Assembly (NCBI GenBank): GCA_963854735.1
Contig: OY978097.1
Location: 2,852,001 to 2,916,000 of the forward strand
From: Marvania coccoides
Lineage: Eukaryota; Chlorophyta; Trebouxiophyceae; Chlorellales; Chlorellaceae
Direction of reading: 5' to 3'
Length of the DNA stretch: 64,000 bases
A program made the translations under genes and the position numbers. A model generated the notes under the pieces. That model was not told the origin of the DNA, did not search any database, and saw nothing but the letters and a program-made list of their open reading frames with translations. Position 1 is the first letter of the stretch. The number at the start of each line of letters is the position of its first letter. This document shows, piece after piece, positions 55,158 through 64,000 of the stretch.

Positions 55158-56184
55158 TGAACGCACTGCTTTTTTACGCTGCGTGTTTTAAAACAATAAT
55201 CTTGTTGAAACTGTACGCGGTTGAATCCTGGCACCACCTCGGTGATTTTTTCAAAGCTGTTTTCGCGCGCAAGGTTGACTTCATCAGCGGAATGGCTTAT
55301 AATTGAATAGCTCCCACATATATATTAAATATTATTTATACATAATTGCATATGGAGCTCTGCACTAGGCGTGAAGAGGTCCAGAATTTGAATTAATTCT
55401 ATCTTTCACAGCCCTCTACTTTGCTGTGACGCACATCTGAGCCCCAAGAAGCAAGGGTAACACGCAGCAGGCCAACATCTCACCCCTGTATGAATACCAG
55501 CGCTTTTGTCTTTTAACCCCCTCCATATATAGGCAGTTTGATGGTTCAACATGCTAAATCTATTAAAAATACTAAAAACAATTGCCAACTGAGAGAGAAA
55601 TCGGCATCCGTACACATTGTAGTGATTATTCGCTTGCCCCTGAGAAGCTAAATTTTGCCGGTTCAGACCACAATTTTGGGGAGAAAAAAGTACCCCCGAA
55701 CGACATATTTTGAGCCCGATTTTCCTGGCCTGAGAGAGGTGGTTTGAGCTGTTTTGACGGAGTTGGATTGCGGGAGGACGCGGGAAGAGGTGCCTGGATT
55801 GGGGGCTAGGCAGCCCCTCTTGCTGCGCCGTGGCAGCGTGCTGCTTATTTTGACGTCAACCGCCGCCACTGCCCAGCCAGCAGGCTTCCAGGGCTGCGGG
55901 GAGAGAGGGGTGATGGCGCACTGGAGGACGATCATTTTTCTCCTTTTGAGTTCCTGTGAAGCCCCAGCTTTTTATATTTGAAGGTGCAAAAAACTCATTT
56001 TTTCAAAGGTGCTTGAAATCTGAATTTTAGCTGAAATGCCTGCAATTTTCATTTGCAAACGTGTTTTATCTTGAGCGTTTGGCGCGTGTTAGAAGGCCCT
56101 CTCCGCCTCCGTTTCCCGCAGAAATCTCAAGGCGTGCATGCTGCTGAGCATATGCTAGAGTTCCCTTCTTCTTTTTCTCGTTAG
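55158..56184. other. Spacer of about 1 kb
   Basis: Promoter of the repeat-protein gene, then AT-rich DNA, then a GC-richer block at 55740-55930. I could not find an upstream exon of the following gene here with a matching phase. Confidence 0.4.
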
Positions 56185-56699
56185 GTGGGATCGACGGTGT
56201 GAGCGGGACGAGGAGTGGGTGCAGCAAACCGGCGTGGATCCAACCCTCCCACATTACTACATGCTCCCAGACGAAAAAGACTGCCAGGACGCGTTTGGAG
56301 GCGTCCGGTTGACTAAGTACTGTAGCCAGGAGAACATCATGGTGGTGCCTGGCGCTAAAGTGTACCACCGCGCGCTGGAAAACTATTTTATTGGCTACTC
56401 GGACGAGCTGGCAAGGTGCGGAAGTAAATCGAATGTGTTTGTTTGGCAAAAATAAATCGGACTAAAGAAAAAAAACGTTATTTTCCAGGTACATTCCTTC
56501 GAAACGGCTGCAGTTTTGCTACCCCGATGACTATGACGTTACCGCTCCCCTGCGCGCCCCATCCTGCACGGATTCGGTTGCGCTGGAAGGGGACGAGGAG
56601 GCGCTGGCCAGGGCAGCAGGCGTGGAAGACAAAGGCCAGGGGCGTGCAGGCCAGAGAGTGCAGTCGACAGATGTGGCCAGAGCCAGCCCTGGTGCCTGA
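56185..56699 (+). CDS. 3' exons of an unrecognised gene, 5' part not found
   Basis: Two exons, 56185-56415 and 56489-56699, joined AG|G in frame, ending TGA. They encode about 147 residues: WDRRCERDEEWVQQTGVDP, LPHYYMLPDEKDCQDAFGGV, MVVPGAKVYHRALENYFIGY, ARYIPSKRLQFCYPDDYDV, then a Glu/Ala-rich end. The first exon starts after a TTCTCGTTAG acceptor in phase 2, so at least one earlier exon is needed; none was seen within 1 kb. The globular look and clean splice suggest a real domain, but the piece may be a truncated relic. No function proposed. Confidence 0.5.
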
Positions 56700-56835
56700 A
56701 ACCCCGCCATTTGAAAGTAAAAACAATACTTCCGGAAAAAATAAAGTAAATATTTCATTTAAAAAAAAGCATTTCAGACTTTTCCTTGCGAGGGCAGTTC
56801 TCCTTTAGGGAAGACAGCTGCTTCTCCAAAGTACT

Positions 56836-56836
56836 G

Positions 56837-56868
<32 letters not shown>
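56836..56868. repeat. (TA)n(TG)n microsatellite
   Basis: A TA run of about five units followed by eleven TG units in the spacer between two convergent genes. Confidence 0.9.
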
Positions 56869-57014
56869 GAGTCAAAAAAATTCCTACAGCGTCATATTTC
56901 ATCCTTGGCCTTTCATATTGCCGGTTTTTCAACTTTGATTTTCATTCAGGAATAAGAAACAAAACATATGAAAAATGTATGTATATCTATTGCATGTTGT
57001 AACTCAAATACTGT

Positions 57015-57729
57015 TCACCCGTCCACCGTGACCAGCTTCTTTGCCAGCTTTTTGTTCTTAGCCATTCGTTTGGCCGTGGCAGTGCTGATTCTCGTCGTAA
57101 TCACCGATTTTTTCCTGTTTTCTTCCTTGCGCAGCCTGGCCGCCTCCCGCTTCTCCCTGTCCTCCCGCAACGCCGCCTTCCTTGCCTCCGTAGCGTCCCT
57201 TTTTCTTGCCTTGTAGGCGTCTTCCTCTGCCTTGACCTTCATCTTCTTCTCCCAGCTGGAAGAAAGCGTCGCAGGCTTGGATGTCCGCGTGGCAGGCGCC
57301 TTCCAGGTGCGCCCCGAGGTCTTGCCCACCCCCAACGTGTTGTGCTTGGGGCGCTTGACTGTGCCGATTGGCGCAGCGGCGGGGTCGCCCTCAGCCATCG
57401 CCGCCTCGGCCTCCTCACGCTCCACCTGCTCAACAAAATTGGCGAGAAACTCATATTGGACTTTTTCGGGGTGCTGAATGAGTGGAGTAGAGGGCCAAAG
57501 AGGGGATACATTTGAGATGCAAATGAGATGATTTTGAAAGAAACTTTTGGCTGACCTGTTCGCTGTATTCCTCGAGTTTGCGTTTGGTTCCTGCATTGCC
57601 ACGTTTTGTGACATTGATTTTGTACCCCCGGGGCCCGTCCGCCGCATGCCGGAAGTCGTAAATGGGCTGGGCCTGCCACTGTGGCGGCGCAGGGACCTCG
57701 CCGTCGGCTCTAGCAACGTCTGTGGCCAT
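57015..57729 (-). CDS. CGR1: CGR1/CCDC86-family rRNA-processing protein
   Basis: Two exons: 57729-57556 and 57425-57015; 194 residues. Cgr1 proteins act in 60S pre-rRNA processing in the nucleolus. The C-terminal half carries the family signature: TSGRTWKAPATRTSKPATLS, SSWEKKMKVKAEEDAYKARK, and KKSVITTRISTATAKRMAKN. The N-terminal part is specific to this lineage: ADGPRGYKINVTKRGNAGTK. The very basic coiled C-terminus suits rRNA binding. Confidence 0.88.
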
Positions 57730-57986
57730 TTTCAGAGTCTTGGTCAAAAAGAAATGAACGAATTGAGGATTCAAATTGCTCGTAGGCGGCGCAGTGGAAA
57801 AAATAAGCGAGCGCGCTAAAATTTTATTTATTTGAGCATTTCTCTCCTTCCTGCGATCTTATATTTGACTTCCCGTATTGTTAATTTACCGAAGCCGGCC
57901 ACATAATCCAGAATTAAAAATAACACACTGATCAAATAAAACATTTGATTGAAGACTAGAAGGCCCGAAACCAGCGGAAACAAGTC
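57730..57986. promoter_or_regulatory. Shared promoter between CGR1 and proteasome beta-3
   Basis: 257 bases between divergent starts. A minus-strand open frame of 73 codons (57828-58049) covers it and overlaps the proteasome start; I treat it as chance. Confidence 0.4.
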
Positions 57987-58856
57987 ATGTCGGTGAGCGA
58001 AAAGAATGCCTCCAGCTAGAAGAGCACAAAGGAGCCACTTTTGGAGCACACCTAACGTTTTCCTTCTCGATCAATAATTTGTTTCTTGCAGATTTTCGAG
58101 TATAATGGCAGCGCCATAGGTACGTTGCCACCGATGGAATGCCCATTCTCTCCCCATTGCTCACTCTCCCTTCCTCCTGTGCAGTGGCGATGGCGGGCAA
58201 GGAATGCGTGGCAATCGCAAGTGATCTGCGCTTTGGCGTGCAGCTGCAGACACTCGCAACAGACTTTAAAAAGGTGTACAAGATCCATGACCAGCTCTTT
58301 CTGGGGCTCAGCGGGCTTGGAACCGACGCAGAGACGCTGTAAGTTGGCCCCCTCGGTGTTTTTTTCCCGGCCCGTGCCCCCCTCTCCTTCTCACCCTTCT
58401 CTCCCCCCTCCCCCGTCCGTACCAAACAGGCAACAGCGATTCGCATTCAAGCACAACATGTACAAGCTCAGGGAAGAGCGCGACATCAAGCCCTCTTCCT
58501 TTGCGCAGCTCGTTTCTGCCACGCTGTACGAGCGGCGATTTGGGCCCTACTTCTGCTCCCCTGTGATCGCGGGGCTGGAGCCCGACGGCACCCCTTACCT
58601 GTGCGGCATGGACTCCATCGGCGCCATCGAAACGGCCAAGGACTTTATGGTAGCGGGCACCGCCACCGACTCTCTCCTCGGCATCTGCGAGTCTTTATGG
58701 CACCCTGACATGGAGGCTGAGGAGCTGTTCGAGACCGTGTCGCAAGCGCTGCTGTCTGGGCAGGACAGGGACTGCCTGGCTGGGTGGGGCGCGGTGGTTT
58801 ACTTGGTCACCAAGGACAACGTCGTCGCCAGAACGCTCAAGGGCCGCATGGACTAG
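57987..58856 (+). CDS. PSMB3: 20S proteasome subunit beta-3
   Basis: Four exons: 57987-57992, 58092-58119, 58185-58338, 58430-58856; 204 residues, the usual length. A non-catalytic beta subunit of the 20S core. Family blocks: MSIFEYNGSAIVAMAGKEC, IASDLRFGVQLQTLATDFKK, LFLGLSGLGTDAETL, RFGPYFCSPVIAGLEPDGTP and DCLAGWGAVVYLVTKD. The first coding exon is just ATGTCG, the second 28 bases; both are required to give the conserved MSIFEYNGSAIVAM start. It is convergent with RPN3, another proteasome subunit. Confidence 0.96.
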
Positions 58857-59190
58857 AGTAGCTAGTCAGTTTGAAGAAAAAAGAAATAATAGGAAGCCAT
58901 ATGTACTTGTATCGCTAAATTCTGTAACATGTACCGTCACAATCTCAGGTTAAAAACTTGAGGAGAGTGAAATTGTTATTTCACTACAACGAGCAAATTC
59001 CTGTTGCCTCTTCCTCTCGCTTGCATTTAGGTTATTACACAGCCCTCACATTGAATTTCACGAGCGAAACTCCCATGAAGGTGAGGAGCTGCCTTAGTCA
59101 AATAAATCCAAAGACTACAATTTCATACTTTCCACTACTCTTCATGAAGAAGATAAAAAACCGCGCATACACACTCTGTCTCTCCCCTCC
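58857..59190. other. Convergent 3' spacer of the two proteasome genes
   Basis: 334 bases. TGTAA at 58923-58927 is 67 bases past the PSMB3 stop. No other feature. Confidence 0.45.
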
Positions 59191-60866
59191 CTAAAACTCC
59201 GCATCCTCGTCATCTTCCAGCACCGCCTGCAGCTCCTGCTCCTGCTTCTCCCGCAGCTCGTTGGCCTCCTCAAAGTGGTGGTGAGGGCGCACCTCGTACC
59301 GCATTGCACGCTGCGCCTCGCTGCACACGTCCATGCAGAAGGCGATGCGCGCGTGGAACGCTGCCTGCGGCTCCTCGGTGGAGTACAGATCCGCGCCCTC
59401 CGCCGCCACCACCACACCCGCATCATGATCGATCTTGGCGGCAATGCCGCCGTCACGAATAGCCTTGGCCACCACGAACTCCGCGTCCTCGGTGGACGCC
59501 AGCCCCAGTTTGGCTGCCACGTCGGCCAGGGAGATGCGGGAGTAGGCCAGCGCCACGCGGCGCAGCCCAGCCCTGATGACGTTAGCCCTGAGTCGTGCCA
59601 CCAGGTGGCCAGTGCCGTCAGCGCGGAAAACCGCGGCGTGGCGGGCCGCGACTCCGGCAAACGCCGACAGATCGCCGCCCCGCACGGTGGCTGCGAGGTC
59701 GAAGTAGGGCTGCATGGCGGAGCGCAGCTCGGGAGCGGTGAGCTCTGCGCGCTCGGGAACCTCGCCTAGCAGCAGCCGCACCACCACCAGCCACTTGGTG
59801 GCGGTGGCTCGGAAGCTGCGGGCGGTGGCGGGCGCCTTGCGCAGCGCCTGCACCATTTCAACAAAGGAGGAGGGAGTGACGTTAGCGTTAAGAAACCCAA
59901 GGTTTTACAGCGAATTAGCTGCTTTTTTGGGGGGGTGGGGTGGGGTGGGGGGGGGTGTGCTGACCTGCGTGAGGGCGTCCCGCGCGTCCGAGTACTCCAG
60001 CCGCACCGCCCTGATGCGTCCCTGGTAGTACAGCAGGCGGCAGTGCTGGTGGGGGGAGCGGTAGACATCCCGCTGGGCCTTGGCACGCAGCGCCTCCGCC
60101 TGGTCGTACAGGTTGAACGCCAGGTAGTTGCGCAGCAGCAGGTTGAGCAGCGTCTCCTGGCCCACGTCGTCGTGGCGCAGCACGGCAGAGCGGTGGAGGG
60201 CCAGCAGTGGGCTGCGGATCTCAGCCAGCGCGCCGCACTTCTCGGCGGACAGCGAGAGGTAGGAGTAGACGCGGGCCGCCAAAACGTCCAGCGTGCGGCG
60301 GTTGAAGTCGCCGAGGCGGGCCACGGCAGCAGCGGATAGAGAGCGGGCGGGGGCCCATGCTTTGGCATCCACCAGCACTAGCAGCGCCAGGAGGAAGGCG
60401 TAGATCTCCACCTCAGGGAGCGGCGCAGCGGGCGGGGCGGCGGGGAGCGCGTCGCTGTTGGTGGCTGGCGTCATGTCGGCGTCGGCGGCGGGGGCCTGAG
60501 AGATCAAAGAAAACGGTTTTGTGGTGAAAAGGGCTGAAAGGATAGCATTAGGGCGTGGATTAGTGGGGTGATCACTACCTGCTGGAGATGAGCCAGAATC
60601 GTGGAGGTGGACGCGAGGGTGTCTGGGAGGGTGGCTTGAACAAAGGCCTGCACATTGTGGGATGTCAGCTGCTTCCGCACGGCTTGCGTCTGCCGCAGCA
60701 GCTTGGAAAACAGCGTGCGGGTCTCTTTTTGCTTCACCGCCTTGTCGATGAGCTTCAAAGAGGCGGAGAGGTGCTCTAGCACGCTTGGTTGCAGTGCTTG
60801 TTCCGATGCCACCATTGGCGTGGGCGCTTCAGCTGGGGCGTCCGTCATTTCCACCTCCTTCCCCAT
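59191..60866 (-). CDS. RPN3: 26S proteasome regulatory subunit RPN3 (PSMD3)
   Basis: Three exons: 60866-60579, 60495-59965, 59847-59191; 491 residues. A PCI-domain subunit of the 19S lid. Seen: an N-terminal helical region, VEIYAFLLALLVLVDAKAW, FNRRTLDVLAARVYSYLSLS, NLLLRNYLAFNLYDQAEALR, YYQGRIRAVRLEYSDARDAL, then the PCI part KWLVVVRLLLGEVPERAELT, VARLRANVIRAGLRRVALAY with SRISLADVAAKLGL and FVVAKAIRDGGIAAKIDH, and an acidic C-terminus. All junctions are phase 0. The second intron has a G-rich patch on the plus strand at 59929-59957. Confidence 0.95.
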
Positions 60867-61313
60867 CGCGAATCAGGGGCAACGTGCGTGGAAACGAAGG
60901 CTGCAAGCTCAAACTGATCAATTAAACAAAAAATGAGATCAGGAGAATGAGGCAGGATTCTTCTTGTCCTTCTCGCTGTGGTAATTAATATACTTACAAG
61001 ACAAACAGCATAGTTTCAGGGGTTGATCACAGCCCTCACTTTTGCCACATCCTCACTTCTTTTTCGACGACCCAAACTTCTTCGGTGGTTGTTTAATTCC
61101 TCCCCCAATTCTTAAGCTTTCGCAACTGTTCCAGACCCTTCGTTCCACTCAAGCTGTTGTACGCGACCGGCTGGTCTCCCTCTCTCTTCGGGCCCCCCTA
61201 TTAGTTTTTAAACAAGATCCTTGTCAAAGCAGCGCATTTGTTCGCTAACTTCTCCAGCCAAACGAGGACTTGCATGCAATAAGGAAACACGCGCCCGGGC
61301 TCCGCTGTGCCCA
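60867..61313. promoter_or_regulatory. Divergent region between RPN3 and ATG11
   Basis: 447 bases with both promoters. No known proteasome-gene promoter element was recognised. Confidence 0.4.
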
Positions 61314-64000
61314 ATGCTGCAGGTGTTTCTTGCACACTCGGGGCGGACCTTAGAGTTGGAGTGCTCCCGAACCACTAGGTGCGCAATTTACCCCATTCCT
61401 GCTCCTCCCTGGACCATTGGACACCCCATTCTCACCGTTCCTCGCCTTTTCTGCAGAGTGGAGGAGGTGCAGGAGACGCTGGCAGCGCTGACTGGCACGC
61501 CCCTCACCGACCAAATTTTGACGTGCGAGGGCGCGCTGCTGAGCCCCGGCAGCCTCGTGGCCGACTTTGGACTCGATGCCCCAGCGTCCGGAGGGGGCAA
61601 CAAAGCGCGGGACGTCTTTCTCTACAGCAAAACGTTGCTGCGAGCTGATGGGCCCACGCCAGAACCAGAGACCCTGCCGGAGCTGCCCCCGCCCTCAGAC
61701 GGCGCAGAACAAGCCAGGGAGCCGCATCCGTTAGACGTGGCTGCCAGTCCCCTGCTGCGCGCGCTGCCAGAGTACCATCGGCAGTTTCAGAATCACCTGT
61801 GGCAGGCGGAGACTGCTGCAGCGGCAGGCGCTGCCCGCGTGGCGCTGTGCTGCCGCCTGGTGAACGAAGCGGAGGTGCAGGCTATGGCGGTGGACTCGGC
61901 AATGGCCTGCGTTGAGCCACACTACGCCGTGAGTTTCACTTTTTTTTCTTCTCCTAGTTTTTCGTTGGCTAGCATTGATTTTTTTTGTGTCTTCCTTATC
62001 TAGAATATACCCAAACAAATATGGTATAAATCTCCCCCAGAAGCACGTGCATTATTTCTTCTGTTCAGTAATATATTAGCTAACCAGTCATCGCCTTTCC
62101 TTTTCCCTTCGAAACAGTTCATCTGCCACGCCCAGGCCGCCTTCCAGGAGCGTTTCGCGCAGCGCTACGGCGTGCACCAGGACGTGCTCACCACATTTGA
62201 GTCCGACGTCGAGTTCCTGCGCAGCGTGGAGCTGCCCCCTCAGCTGTGCGTTGGGCGGGTGGCCCGCCTTTCAGACTTGGTGGACCTGCAGGAGTTGCAG
62301 CGGGTGGCGGAGGAGTGCGCGCGGTCCCACCGGCGCTTCACCGCCCGCGTATCTGAACTGGAGGCGCTGCACTCGGCTTTGAGGACTGATGTTGAAGCGC
62401 TGTTCATGCGAGCGCCCAGCGTGGATTTAGACGGGCTGGCGCAGGGGCTGGCTGCTGCGGCGGGCCAAGCGGACGAACAGGCCACGGTGGCGCAAGCATT
62501 GGAGGCGGACGCGCGCAGATCGAGGGCGGAGTTGGATGCGGCAGCAGCGGTGGCGCCTGCCGCCCCCTCCGGCCTGCAGGACTCCGTGGCAATGCTGGAG
62601 TCCATCCATGAGTCGCACGTGACCGCCGCACTGCCACGGGTGGTGGAGTGCGGCGCAGACATCGAGGAATTTGCGCGGCGGTGCGTGGCAGCAAAGAATG
62701 CGCTGGCAGCGGACGCGTTGCGCGCCCTGCGCACCATCGCGGCGCAGCAGAGCAAGATCCGGGAGATGAAGGAGGCGTTGGCGCCCTTCCCCGCCGCTCT
62801 AGATCGCCAAGACTCGCAAATCGGCCGACTGTTGGTGGTCCGCCGCCTGCCTGCCGCCTACAAACAGTCGCTGGCCGAGTGCGCCCGGCGCGCTGCGTTC
62901 GGAGAGAAGTACGCCGTGTTCGCCGCGGATTTGGCGGAGCGGATGGGCCAGTTTCGGTTGAAAGAAGCTGCCATGCGAGACAAATTCCGCAGCCACGTTT
63001 CAGGACTCATGCCTGCCGATCTGCTGACTGCAATGGGGCTGGACCAGCCCCCGCCGCACTGCCACGTCAGCGTGCCGGGAGATGAAGCTGCTGCGCTGCT
63101 GCCAGTGGCCCCTGAAGACTTGAGACGGCTCCAGCTGCCAAGGCACGGCGCACTGGCCGACTCGTCGCCCCCCTCTCATCATGCTGCCGCTGCAGCGACT
63201 CCCAGCGGGAGTGTTCCGCATTCGTCTACCTCTGCTCCAGGAGCCAAGCAGGCTGGTCACCTCGTTGCGGCTGGTGCTGGTTCCAGTGCCGCTACCGCTA
63301 CCACCTCCACCGCTGCTGCACCGCCGCTGGGGGCTCAATCTCAGCCCGAGACCAGGTCGGAAACCGCGACCACGAACTCACTGCAGATGCAGAACGCGCA
63401 GCTGCGCGCAGAGCTGGCCAGCCAAGTGGCGTTGGACTGCATACGGGCAGCTGAGGTGGCGGCCATGGGGTGGGCGCCACAGCAACAATCGACAGGCGCA
63501 ACAGGTGTCACCCCCGCTACGGGGACCTCCCCCGCTGGCGGGTCCTCTGCGGCGGCGTCTGGGTCTGCAGGGGCGGCATCTGGAGGGCCGGCAGCGGTGA
63601 GCGCTGACGCTGCGCTGAAATTTGAGCGAGCGTTGGCTGCCAAAGACTCCTTGGTGGCGGCGGTGAAGGAGGAGGCGAACCGCACGGCAGCGACTCTGCG
63701 GGAGCGGATTGCGGCGCTGGAGGCGCAACTGGCGGCGCCGCCAGAGCAGCTGTTGTCGCCGCGGCCGGAGCTGGCGCCTGTGCGGGAGCGCATTGCGTCC
63801 TTCGAGGCGCAGATGGGGGCCTCACCGCTGCTGCTGGGTATCTCACCGCAGCAGCTGGGGATCACAGAGCCTGTGCGGGCCAAAGAAACGGCTGCAGGCG
63901 AAGGAAGGTCGCTGGCATTTTCTGCTGAGGCCATGGCGGCGCAGACGCAAGACATCGTCGAGAAGGAGGCTGCTCTACCTGCTGTTGCCGATGTCCCAGC
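61314..64000 (+). CDS. ATG11: Autophagy scaffold ATG11, 5' part (runs off the window)
   Basis: Exons 61314-61378, 61457-61928 and 62118 to beyond 64000; at least 806 residues. ATG11 bridges the ATG1 kinase complex and cargo receptors in selective autophagy, also linking it to plastid turnover in plants. The ubiquitin-like N-terminus fits: MLQVFLAHSGRTLELECSRT, then RVEEVQETLAALTGTPLTDQ and ILTCEGALL. The ATG17-like helical region includes FICHAQAAFQERFAQRYGVH, LPAAYKQSLAECARRAAFGE, YAVFAADLAERMGQFRLKEA and MRDKFRSHVSGLMPADLLTA. A low-complexity Ala/Ser/Thr stretch follows from about 63160, then coiled coils. The C-terminal ATG11 domain would be outside the window. Confidence 0.9.

Noticed and set aside
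41575..57014. A complete transposable element
   Set aside because: No transposase, reverse transcriptase or integrase fragments and no clear target-site duplications were found; only short dispersed and tandem repeats.
57828..58049. Small hydrophobic minus-strand frame of 73 codons
   Set aside because: Overlaps the PSMB3 start and first intron; no conserved motif and likely chance in AT-rich DNA.

Overview
This is nuclear DNA from a photosynthetic eukaryote, most likely a green alga. The evidence is a dense set of mostly single-copy, intron-bearing genes with GC-rich exons and AT-rich introns and spacers. Plastid proteins are nuclear-encoded (RbcX, a PEP/phosphate translocator, an Obg GTPase, an Era-like GTPase, a pKIWI502-type reductase). 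An ATG11 and a MYB98-like R2R3 MYB are of plant type. A TGTAA motif, like the UGUAA poly(A) signal of many chlorophytes, recurs about 50-120 nt downstream of stop codons. A CEP70 gene implies centrioles or basal bodies. I could not fix the genus.

Layout 0-30 kb. Reading left to right: a profilin-like gene, a ten-exon bilirubin-oxidase-type multicopper oxidase, a UTP16-like protein, glutamate 5-kinase, the splicing factor RBM39/CAPER, organellar uL4, eS30, a MED27-like subunit, cytochrome b5, an acidic Ala/Lys-rich orphan, a PEP/phosphate translocator, a 133-residue orphan, NMD3, uL22 (RPL17), RbcX and PRMT5.

Layout 30-46 kb. R2R3 MYB, plastid Obg, CEP70, Era, a ferredoxin-reductase-like protein and prefoldin 3 follow. 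Next comes an intronless S1 serine protease that looks acquired, then a gene joining a fatty-acid-binding-protein-like domain to a long disordered tail.

Layout 46-57 kb. This is a gene-poor accessory stretch. It holds a frameshifted PPR remnant, the 3' end of an alpha/beta hydrolase with a frameshift, two copies of a ~180 bp coding-like repeat, a dispersed 58 bp repeat whose other copy is 7.5 kb away in opposite orientation, several minisatellites, a decayed Pro/Ala-rich gene, two orphan genes, and a gene encoding a protein made of seven tandem 33-residue charged repeats. The last is the most novel-looking object in the window.

Layout 57-64 kb. Housekeeping genes resume: CGR1, proteasome beta-3, proteasome RPN3 and the 5' part of ATG11, which runs off the window.

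The genes do not form one pathway. Recurrent themes are ribosome biogenesis and translation (UTP16, CGR1, NMD3, uL22, eS30, uL4, Obg, Era), protein quality control (two adjacent proteasome subunits, prefoldin, ATG11) and plastid function. By my hand splicing, 4 of about 64 introns use GC rather than GT donors, which is unusually many. Exon boundaries given here were derived by eye from splice signals, reading-frame continuity and family conservation; each complete spliced CDS has a length divisible by three.
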